Under the pieces are notes generated by a model that saw only the letters and a list, made by a program, of their open reading frames with translations, was not told the DNA's origin and searched no databases. This document shows, piece by piece, positions 34,754 through 42,578 of a stretch of 64,000 nucleotides of DNA. Made by a program: the position numbers and the translations under genes. The first letter of the stretch is position 1. Each line of letters opens with the position of its first letter. Source of the DNA: Polluticaenibacter yanchengensis. Lineage in GTDB: Bacteria > Bacteroidota > Bacteroidia > Chitinophagales > Chitinophagaceae. The stretch is from contig JAQGEF010000012.1 in the NCBI GenBank assembly GCA_027854065.1, forward strand, positions 62,001 through 126,000, written 5' to 3'.

Positions 34754-37700
34754 TTAAAAAGTTACATTAACTCCTAACATAAAAGTTCTTGTAGGAGGGG
34801 TTGTTAAATTAATTGTCAGCGCACGGCTGGATAAGTTACCCGGGTTAGAAATCCCCTGGCTACCTGTACCTGTAGCTTCCGGATCAACACCTCCCATTCT
34901 CATATACGGAGAATATAAAACGAAAGGATTTAAAACATTTGCATACACTCTTAAATTCTGAATATGCAATTTGTCTAAAACAGCTTTACGAACATTGTAA
35001 CCCAAATTAATGCTACGCATTTTAATAAAACTCGCATCATAATATCCCAAAGTAGTAGCACCTAATGTAGAGTTTTGTAAACCTATCGGGCTAGGGAATG
35101 CATTGGTAGGATTTTCAGGTGTCCAGTAATCCACTTTTATATTGTTTCTTTTACCGTCCATCACGTTGATGTACGCTGCATAAGGCTGATAGATCTGGCT
35201 TACCAAAGTACCGCCCATTCTTGCATACAAAACAAATGATAAATCAAATCCTTTATAGCTGAAACGGTTGGTCATACCACCCTGCCAGTCTGCCTGTCCA
35301 GAACCGATTACTTTTCTGTCATTATTGGCATCTATAACACCATCATTATTTAAATCAGCTAATTTGATAGATCCTGGCTGAGCACCGTATTTAATAGCTT
35401 CATGCGCTTCATCTATTTGCCAGACACCTAATTTCTGATAATCATAAATAGCGCTTAAAGGTTGGCCTAAGAATAACTGTGATGCGATATTCATACTGAA
35501 TCCGTCAGTCAGTTTTTCTAATTTATTCCTGTTAAAGAAAATATTGAAATCAGTTGACCAGCTAAAGCCATTTTTAGAATCTATATTTTTAGTAGAAACG
35601 CTTAGCTCCAGGCCTTTGTTGGACATTTCTCCAATATTGGTGGTGTATGGACGTGTAATACCTGAAGTTGGAGGCAAACTGATACCATAAAGTATTTTAT
35701 TCGTATGAGCATTATAGTACTCCAGACTACCGGTAATCCTGTTATTCAATAAACCAAAGTCCAAACCTACATTCAGTGTTCTGGTGAACTCCCAGTTCAA
35801 ACCCGGATTTGGCAGATTTAATACGTTATAACCGGTTACCACCTGCGGTCCGTAGTTATAACGGATGATGCCACCTGCATTTGTACCGTACAGATCGTTG
35901 ATATTGCCTATATTTCCTAAAGATGCATAAGGATTGATTGACTGATTTGAAGTTTCCCCCCAACCTACACGCAATTTCAATAAATCAAATAGCTTTTGAT
36001 TTTTCATGAAATCTTCGTTAGAGATGATCCAGCCCGCAGATATTGCCGGGTACTGATGATACTTATTACCTTTTGCAAGTCTGGATGAACCATCTATTCT
36101 ACCGGTTAAGGTCAATAAATATTTATCAGAATAAGTATAATTAACACGCAACATATAAGACTCTAAGCCCCATGTTGATTCGCCACCACCTAAAGTAGGC
36201 TTAGAAGTATTAGAAGCATTAGATTGGCCTAAATTGTAAAACTGGATAAAGTCTTCATCAATGGAATCTTTGCTTACATAAGTATTATGTGATACGTCTT
36301 TCTGAATACTGTACAAACCGGTCACATTTAGTTTATGGTTACCAAATGTTTTATCATAAGTGATCACATTTTCTAAAGTATAGCCATAACCTTCTGCATT
36401 ATTCACACTGGCGGTATTACCAACACCAGGTCTGAAAAAGCTTGGTTTTAATTCTGTATCACTGCTTCTGAACTGATCGTTTTCCTGCTGTCTGAAATCA
36501 AGACCAACATTTAACCTGTACTTTAGTCCTTTCGCTAATTGCAATTCACCATATAATGAATTAAAGCTTCTGAAACGTCTCACTTTATCTACCCAGCTAC
36601 CCTCATTATCCTTCAGATACAACGGGCTATAGCTCATTTTTTTATCATCAGGATTTCCGTAAGGAGATTTCACGATCGATCCGTCTTCATTGTACGGAGA
36701 CATTAGCGGACTGGCTGCAAGGGTTGCCCACATTGGATTTACAAACTGTGAACCATTGGAATTGGTGATAGAATTCAGAGAACTTAAACCTACTTTCAAA
36801 CGTTTACCGATTTTTGTATCAATGGAAGCCCTTAAAGAATATCTTTTAAATTGTTGACCCGGCAATACGGTTTTCTCATCATAATAGCCACCACTTAAGG
36901 AATAGCTGTTACCATTGGAACCACCAACGATCCTTAGGTTGTTATCAGTAATAAAACCATTTTCATACATCAGGTCCTGCCAGTCTGTGTTAACACCTTT
37001 CGGAATATTGGCAATCTCCATTGGGTCATAACCTTGTGTCCAGCTGGATATATCACGCATAGCCATGTATTCTTCTGAATTCATCATTTCATATCTTCTG
37101 GCTACCGTGCTGATACCATAATAACTGTTTAACGATAAGCGGCTCTCTCCGGACGCGCCCTTCTTAGTCGTTACGAGGATTACACCATTAGACCCACGGG
37201 AACCATAGATAGCCGTTGCAGATGCATCTTTTAATACATCGATAGAAGCCACATCATCCGGATTGATATCGTTTAAGTTACCGCCTTCAAATGGAATACC
37301 GTCCAATATAATTAAAGGATCATTGGAACCACTGATGGAACGTTCACCACGGATTCTTATAACAGCACCTGCACCTGGCTGAGTACCCACTTTCTGAATT
37401 TCCAAACCGGCAGCTCTACCTTGCAAAGCCATTTGCAGGTTTGCAGCAGGTACTTCTTTTAAAGCTTTGTCATTTACCGATACAACAGAACCGGTAACAT
37501 CACGTTTGCGTTGGGTACCATAACCTACCACTACAATTTGTTCCAATTCTGCATCGCTGCTTTGCAATGTGATGGTTATAGTAGTCCCTCTCACTATTAC
37601 AGATTGATCTTTAAAACCAACAGCAGAAATTTCAAGCGTAGCACCGTCCTTTACATTTAATGAAAATTCACCTGCATCGTTAGAAGAGGTTCCTGTAGTA

Positions 37701-37897
37701 GTGCCTTTAACTACTATAGACGCATTGGCTACAGCGGCACCTTTGTTATCTGTTACTTTTCCTTTTACAGCAATTGACTGTGCGTTTACGTCATTTGTAA
37801 ATACGCAGAATTGGAATAGCAGGGTAAGAAATACCACTGTCAGTTTCAGTGGGTAGAATTTGTAGTTTACAAATTCTTTGAGTTGTTTTGGCTTCAT
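34754..37897 (-). CDS. SusC/RagA-family TonB-dependent glycan transporter
   Basis: A 1047-residue outer-membrane TonB-dependent transporter that imports oligosaccharides, paired with SusD. After a signal peptide (ending near NAQS, residue 40) there is a carboxypeptidase-regulatory-like domain (VKGKVTDNKGAAVANASIVV, about 43-120). The TonB-box region (QIVVVGYGTQ) and plug domain follow (PGAGAVIRIRGERSISGSND..., DVLKDASATAIYGSRGSNGV). The rest is a long beta-barrel ending in MLGVNVTF with a terminal aromatic. It is the first gene of the minus-strand arm, read from the control region that holds two LacI-type operator candidates. Confidence 0.97.
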   Translation of the reverse strand: MKPKQLKEFVNYKFYPLKLTVVFLTLLFQFCVFTNDVNAQSIAVKGKVTDNKGAAVANASIVVKGTTTGTSSNDAGEFSLNVKDGATLEISAVGFKDQSVIVRGTTITITLQSSDAELEQIVVVGYGTQRKRDVTGSVVSVNDKALKEVPAANLQMALQGRAAGLEIQKVGTQPGAGAVIRIRGERSISGSNDPLIILDGIPFEGGNLNDINPDDVASIDVLKDASATAIYGSRGSNGVILVTTKKGASGESRLSLNSYYGISTVARRYEMMNSEEYMAMRDISSWTQGYDPMEIANIPKGVNTDWQDLMYENGFITDNNLRIVGGSNGNSYSLSGGYYDEKTVLPGQQFKRYSLRASIDTKIGKRLKVGLSSLNSITNSNGSQFVNPMWATLAASPLMSPYNEDGSIVKSPYGNPDDKKMSYSPLYLKDNEGSWVDKVRRFRSFNSLYGELQLAKGLKYRLNVGLDFRQQENDQFRSSDTELKPSFFRPGVGNTASVNNAEGYGYTLENVITYDKTFGNHKLNVTGLYSIQKDVSHNTYVSKDSIDEDFIQFYNLGQSNASNTSKPTLGGGESTWGLESYMLRVNYTYSDKYLLTLTGRIDGSSRLAKGNKYHQYPAISAGWIISNEDFMKNQKLFDLLKLRVGWGETSNQSINPYASLGNIGNINDLYGTNAGGIIRYNYGPQVVTGYNVLNLPNPGLNWEFTRTLNVGLDFGLLNNRITGSLEYYNAHTNKILYGISLPPTSGITRPYTTNIGEMSNKGLELSVSTKNIDSKNGFSWSTDFNIFFNRNKLEKLTDGFSMNIASQLFLGQPLSAIYDYQKLGVWQIDEAHEAIKYGAQPGSIKLADLNNDGVIDANNDRKVIGSGQADWQGGMTNRFSYKGFDLSFVLYARMGGTLVSQIYQPYAAYINVMDGKRNNIKVDYWTPENPTNAFPSPIGLQNSTLGATTLGYYDASFIKMRSINLGYNVRKAVLDKLHIQNLRVYANVLNPFVLYSPYMRMGGVDPEATGTGSQGISNPGNLSSRALTINLTTPPTRTFMLGVNVTF

Positions 37898-38003
37898 CGT
37901 TAATCGTTTTTTAATTTACATTATTTTTTTGCAAGTTTCATGAGCATTGAGTTCTTGATTCTGTTTTCCCTGGGTTTAATTTAATTGATGACGCAATCTT
38001 ATT

Positions 38004-38017
38004 TGCAACCGATTGCA
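38004..38017. promoter_or_regulatory. LacI-type operator candidate 1
   Basis: TGCAACCGATTGCA is a near-palindrome (TGCAA...TTGCA around a central CG), the usual form of LacI/PurR-family operators. It lies 107 bases before the susC start and is identical to the site at 38187. Confidence 0.65.
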
Positions 38018-38186
38018 TAAAAATTTTCTAAAAATTACATCGATTTAAAAGAACAAAAAATAATTTTTGACGCTGAATAAAATTTAAGTTGATACTGAAA
38101 ATTGGCTAAAACTTAATAAAATCAATTGCTTGAGCACGCAATCCTTTCATATGGTAATTCGAAGATAGGAATTATTTTGAAAATAG

Positions 38187-38200
38187 TGCAACCGATTGCA
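38187..38200. promoter_or_regulatory. LacI-type operator candidate 2
   Basis: A second exact copy of TGCAACCGATTGCA, 183 bases from the first and followed by the same T. The spacing would allow looping by a tetramer or separate control of the two divergent promoters. Confidence 0.65.
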
Positions 38201-38353
38201 TTTTTTTTGAAAAAAAATTTTACCTTAGCATTAACGATAGCGTTTAGCCAAACTATAATTATACCTTATAGTTATAGTAAATAGATTAAAATTTTTCACC
38301 TACTTTAATATATAAGTATCATTTCAATTTGTTCATGCTAATTAACTGTAAAT

Positions 38354-38422
38354 TAATAGTAGTGCAAAAGATGCAGGGAGTGACACAACGATGTTTAATA
38401 GTAGCAATCAGATGGCTCGATA
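38354..38422 (+). repeat. GTGACACAACGATG dispersed element, copy D
   Basis: AATAGTAGTGCAAAAGATGC, AGGGAGTGACACAACGATG, TTTAATAGTAGCAATCAGAT, then GGCTCGATAAATAAAA. It ends about 44 bases before the LacI-family start, in the same orientation, so it would lie in the 5' leader of the regulator mRNA. Confidence 0.8.
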
Positions 38423-38465
38423 AATAAAAATAATAATAAATAATATTTGTAATTATACTCGCACA

Positions 38466-39497
38466 ATGAAAGAGAAAAAAGAAATTACAATTTACGATAT
38501 TGCCCAGAAACTAAATTTATCATCTGCAACTATCAGCAGGGCATTAAATGATAATCCGGCAATAAATAAAGATACCAGGAAACGGGTGCAAAGTACGGCG
38601 AAGGAATTAGGATACCGGCATAATGCATTTGCCAGTAGCTTAAGAAAGCAAGCGACACATACAATTGGCGTTTTGGTGCATGAGTTAAACAGTAATTTCA
38701 TCACATCGGTTCTGGCAGGCATTGAGAAAGTAACCACTGCTGCAGGCTTCGATATTTTAATTGCACACTCATCAGAAAGTATAGAAAAAGAAACAGCCAA
38801 TGCTTCCAACCTTTATCATAAAAGAGTGGATGGCCTTATTGCTTCACTCTCATTTGAAACTACCAATCTTGATCATTTTAAGCCGTATATCAACAAAGGA
38901 ATTCCAGTTGTCTTCTTTGACCGTGTGGAAGAAAACTTTGATTCTCCGAAAGTAATTATTGACAACTACAAAGCAGGCTATCAAGCTACACAACACCTGA
39001 TAGAACAAGGTTGTAAAAAAATTGTACTGGTAACTGCCAGTTTAAAAAGAAACGTTTATTTCCAGCGTCACCGTGGTTACAAAGATGCCCTGTACGACAA
39101 TAGTTTAAAAGAAGAAAAAGTAGTTACAATAAAAGGATTAAATGAACAAAGTGGCAGAGAGGCAGCTTTGCAGGTCATAAAAATGAAACCATTACCGGAT
39201 GGTATTTTCGTAACCAACGATTTTACAGCGGCTGTTTGTATTCAAACTTTTAAGGAGTATGGAATAAGAATACCGGAAGATATTGCTGTTGTTGGTTTTA
39301 ACAATGATGTAGTAAGTAAAATTGTAGAACCACAATTAACCACTATCAATTACCCGGGTATGGAAATAGGCGAAAATGCCGCCAGAAGTTTAATCGGTCA
39401 TATAAAAGGAGACTTAAACATGACCCAAATTCAGACAATCATCGTAAAATCTGAATTAATTATCCGGGACTCCTCGCTTAAGAAAAAAACTAAATAA
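38466..39497 (+). CDS. LacI-family transcriptional regulator
   Basis: A 343-residue repressor-type regulator. The N-terminal helix-turn-helix with hinge is clear (ITIYDIAQKLNLSSATISRA, residues about 7-60, ending GYRHNAFASSLR). A periplasmic-binding-protein-like effector domain follows (HTIGVLVHELNSNFITSVLA ... IAVVGFNNDVVSKIVEPQLT). It probably senses a xylan-derived sugar and acts on the two operator-like sites upstream of itself and susC. It overlaps nothing but ends only 1 base before the GH67 start, so regulator and enzymes share a transcript and the regulator is likely autoregulated. Confidence 0.94.
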   Translation: MKEKKEITIYDIAQKLNLSSATISRALNDNPAINKDTRKRVQSTAKELGYRHNAFASSLRKQATHTIGVLVHELNSNFITSVLAGIEKVTTAAGFDILIAHSSESIEKETANASNLYHKRVDGLIASLSFETTNLDHFKPYINKGIPVVFFDRVEENFDSPKVIIDNYKAGYQATQHLIEQGCKKIVLVTASLKRNVYFQRHRGYKDALYDNSLKEEKVVTIKGLNEQSGREAALQVIKMKPLPDGIFVTNDFTAAVCIQTFKEYGIRIPEDIAVVGFNNDVVSKIVEPQLTTINYPGMEIGENAARSLIGHIKGDLNMTQIQTIIVKSELIIRDSSLKKKTK

Positions 39498-39498
39498 T

Positions 39499-41622
39499 AT
39501 GATGCTACGACTTGCTTGCTTAATGATTACTTTATTTAGTTCCATAGTTTGTATGGCAGACAACCATTACAAACTATGGCTAAATTATTATCCAATTGAA
39601 AATACAATTATAAAAAACAGCATTGTTAAACACTTTAATAATATTCAGGTACTAAACAATGATGCCACCATAGATATTATAAAAAAGGAATTAAATATTG
39701 CAAGTGCAGGGTTTATTAATAGAGACGTTAAATTCAATACCCCCAATTCTGAAACAGGACTACTAATAGGCACATTAGATAAATTGCCAAATAACATTGC
39801 CCAGCGTTTAGATGGCGAATTTAAATCGCATGAAGGATTTGCTATATTTCAACATAATAACACCATTGTAATTACAGCGTTGTCTACAGTAGGATTACTT
39901 TATGGCACTTATAATTTGCTAGAAAATATTGGTGCAAACTATCCTTTAACAGGTGTCAAGAACTTTTCTGAACCACTAATTCAACACAGAATTTTAAACC
40001 ACTGGGATAATTTAAACGGCACTGTCGAACGTGGGTACAGTGGTGCATCCATTTTCAACTGGCACACTTTACCGGATTATATTGACCAACGATACATTGA
40101 TTATGCCCGTGCTAATGCAAGCATCGGCATTAACGGAACAGTTCTTACCAATGTAAACTCAAACGCTACAATCCTTACCGGTACTTATTTACAGAAAGTG
40201 AAAGCTTTAGCTAATGTATTCAGACCATTCGGTATAAAAGTCTATTTATCTGCGCGATTCAGTGCGCCTATAGAATTAGGAAAGCTCAAAACTGCAGACC
40301 CTTTAAATGCAGACGTTCAACAATGGTGGGCCAATAAAATAAATGAAATTTATGATAGCATACCGGACTTTGGCGGCTTTGTAGTAAAAGCCAATAGTGA
40401 AGGCCAACCTGGGCCGCAAGACTATAACAGAACACATGCAGACGGCGCCAATATGCTGGCAAAAATATTACTCCCTAAAAAAGGCATTGTTATGTGGCGT
40501 GCCTTCGTTTACAGTCATGAACAAAACGAAGACCGCCACAAACAAGCCTATAATGAATTTACAAAACTGGATGGTCAGTTTTTGCCAAATGTAATGGTCC
40601 AGGTAAAAAATGGTGCTATAGATTTTATGCCTCGTGAACCATTCCATCCACTGTTTGGGGCGATGCCAAAAACACCTTTAATGTTAGAGCTACAAATTAC
40701 CCAGGAATACCTGGGACAAGCCACTACCCTCGCCTATTTAGCACCAATGTATAAGGAAGTATTGGATAGTGATACTTACGCTGAAGGCAAAGGTTCAACG
40801 ATTGGCAAATTATTGCACAATCAAAAACTAAATGGCATTGCAGGTGTTGCAAACATTGGTGCAGACATTAACTGGACAGGCCATTTATTTGGACAAAGCA
40901 ACTGGTTCGCATTCGGTAAACAAAGCTGGAACTACAACGCCTCCCCCAAAGAGATTGCTGACACCTGGTTAAAATTAACTTTTAAAGCATCAGATAACTT
41001 CTATCAGGACATTAGCAAAATAATGCTGAATTCAAGAGAAGCAGTCGTAAAATACAGCAATCCTTTAGGGCTTCACCATCTTATGGGAACAGGTCACCAC
41101 TATGGTCCGGAACCTTGGGCAAACTACCTTCCACGCGAAGACTGGAACCCTACATATTACCACAAAGCGGATAGCTTTGATATCGGGTTTAATCGCACAA
41201 AAACCGGTTCAAATGCTTTGTCACAATACAAACCTGAAGTGCAGCAGCAATGGCAAAATGAAGATAGCATTGACTTAAAATATCTCCTGTGGTTTCATCA
41301 TGTTAACTGGAATAAAAAATTAAACACCGGCCGAACATTATGGAACGAGCTGTGTTATCAATATCAATCAGGTTGCGATGACGTCAAAAATATGATTACT
41401 ACCTGGCAGAAATATAAAAATGAATTAGATATGCCCACTTTCAATCATGTAAATATGCTTCTGAATATTCAATATAAAGAAGCCGTTTGGTGGCGCAATT
41501 CCAGTACCCTTTATTTTCAGACTTTCTCTAAACTGCCTTTCCCTCAGTTCCTGGAAAAATCTGACAAAACATTGGAATACTATCAATCTTTAAAGTTCCC
41601 ATATGCACCGGGACATCATTAA
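39499..41622 (+). CDS. GH67 alpha-glucuronidase
   Basis: GH67 enzymes remove (4-O-methyl-)glucuronic acid from the non-reducing terminal xylose of short oligosaccharides, usually in the periplasm. The 707-residue protein has a signal peptide (to VCMADN, residue 22), an N-terminal beta domain and a TIM barrel with the family segments HRILNHWDNLNG, GGFVVKANSEGQPGP, GVANIGADINWTG, and the C-terminal HHYGPEPWANYLPREDWNPT. It begins one base after the regulator's stop codon and precedes the SDR gene by 11 bases. Its partner GH115, two genes on, handles internal side groups. Confidence 0.95.
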   Translation: MMLRLACLMITLFSSIVCMADNHYKLWLNYYPIENTIIKNSIVKHFNNIQVLNNDATIDIIKKELNIASAGFINRDVKFNTPNSETGLLIGTLDKLPNNIAQRLDGEFKSHEGFAIFQHNNTIVITALSTVGLLYGTYNLLENIGANYPLTGVKNFSEPLIQHRILNHWDNLNGTVERGYSGASIFNWHTLPDYIDQRYIDYARANASIGINGTVLTNVNSNATILTGTYLQKVKALANVFRPFGIKVYLSARFSAPIELGKLKTADPLNADVQQWWANKINEIYDSIPDFGGFVVKANSEGQPGPQDYNRTHADGANMLAKILLPKKGIVMWRAFVYSHEQNEDRHKQAYNEFTKLDGQFLPNVMVQVKNGAIDFMPREPFHPLFGAMPKTPLMLELQITQEYLGQATTLAYLAPMYKEVLDSDTYAEGKGSTIGKLLHNQKLNGIAGVANIGADINWTGHLFGQSNWFAFGKQSWNYNASPKEIADTWLKLTFKASDNFYQDISKIMLNSREAVVKYSNPLGLHHLMGTGHHYGPEPWANYLPREDWNPTYYHKADSFDIGFNRTKTGSNALSQYKPEVQQQWQNEDSIDLKYLLWFHHVNWNKKLNTGRTLWNELCYQYQSGCDDVKNMITTWQKYKNELDMPTFNHVNMLLNIQYKEAVWWRNSSTLYFQTFSKLPFPQFLEKSDKTLEYYQSLKFPYAPGHH

Positions 41623-41633
41623 AATGAGCACTT

Positions 41634-42377
41634 ATGAAAACAAATAAAGTAGCCATAGTTACCGGTGGCGGGTCCGGTTTAGGATACGCCATCGCTAAAA
41701 AAATGGTATCGGAAAATATTACAACAATTATAGCCGGTCGCAATTTAGAAAAGTTGCAAAAAGCTCAAAATGAATTAGGAGAAAATTGTCATATTTACCA
41801 GATAAACCTGACAGATTTAAAAGCCATTCCAACTTTTATAGATTATGTACATAACACATTTTCAAGAATAGATATCCTGGTAAATAATGCCGGCATCAAC
41901 CAGAAAAAATTATTTACCGATGTTACCGACGAGGAGTTCGGCAACATTATCAACACCAATGTACAATCTGTTTTTGCTATCAGCCGGGAGGTCGCCAAAC
42001 ACATGATAGACCTGCAAAAAGGCGCCATTGTCAACATTAGTTCCATGGCATCTTTATATGGCATTCCCAAGGTTATTTCTTATACTGCCAGCAAGGCTGC
42101 TATCGATGGTATGACCCGTTCTATGGCGGTAGATTTATCGCCGGATGGTATTCGTGTCAATTCTGTGGCACCGGGTTTTATCTATTCAGATATGTCGGCA
42201 AAAGCCCTGGATAGCGACCCCGAACGAAAAGCGAAAGTATTTGGCAGAACACCAATGGGACGGATGGGCGAGCCTTCAGATATTGCGGAAGCGGTTTATT
42301 TTTTAGCCAGCGATGCCGCCAAATATATTACCGGAGTGACGCTGCCAGTAGATGGTGGCAACTCAATAGGATTTTAA
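41634..42377 (+). CDS. SDR-family oxidoreductase, probable D-mannonate (fructuronate) reductase
   Basis: A 247-residue classical short-chain dehydrogenase. The NAD(P)-binding TGGGSGLGYAIA (residues 10-21), the structural NNAG, the catalytic Ser in IVNISSMAS and the YTASK Tyr/Lys pair are all present, ending with PVDGGNSIGF. By sequence alone the substrate is open. Its place between two alpha-glucuronidases, with mannonate dehydratase in the same locus, suggests fructuronate to mannonate reduction, replacing the unrelated long-chain UxuB. That assignment is an inference from context. Confidence 0.85.
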   Translation: MKTNKVAIVTGGGSGLGYAIAKKMVSENITTIIAGRNLEKLQKAQNELGENCHIYQINLTDLKAIPTFIDYVHNTFSRIDILVNNAGINQKKLFTDVTDEEFGNIINTNVQSVFAISREVAKHMIDLQKGAIVNISSMASLYGIPKVISYTASKAAIDGMTRSMAVDLSPDGIRVNSVAPGFIYSDMSAKALDSDPERKAKVFGRTPMGRMGEPSDIAEAVYFLASDAAKYITGVTLPVDGGNSIGF

Positions 42378-42578
42378 AATATACCGATTGGTATTTTTAT
42401 ATGAGCGCGTTTTATGGCACGTAAACAGCTCTGAAATTAAAGCTTAAAACTGCGCCATAAAACCGGGCTATCCGCTGTATCTTTTTGCCGGCTTTAGGCC
42501 GGACAAAAAGGATGCCGCTACTATCCCTCGCGCAGCTACAACTCAACCATTGCTTAACGATAACAAACGATTCCAATG
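42378..42578. other. Gap with operator-like palindrome and family 1 hairpin repeat
   Basis: Directly after the SDR stop is the near-palindrome TATACCGATTGGTAT (42380-42394). An inverted pair TTTTATGGC / GCCATAAAA (42409 and 42454) and the family 1 repeat at 42463-42533 follow. Confidence 0.5.
42463..42533 (-). repeat. Hairpin repeat family 1, copy 1
   Basis: Read on the minus strand it starts GCGCGAGGGATAGTAGCGGC and ends CAGCGGATAGCCCGG. The middle is a strong hairpin CTTTTTGTCCGGCC / GCCGGCAAAAAG. The ends match the element at 52611-52720 almost base for base. Confidence 0.78.

Larger units (their letters stand above)
37898..38465. promoter_or_regulatory. Divergent control region of the xylan locus
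   Basis: 568 A/T-rich bases between susC (minus) and the LacI-family regulator (plus). It contains two identical operator-like sites (38004 and 38187) and, near the regulator, dispersed element copy D. Both promoters must lie here. I could not fix the -7 boxes with confidence. Confidence 0.7.
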
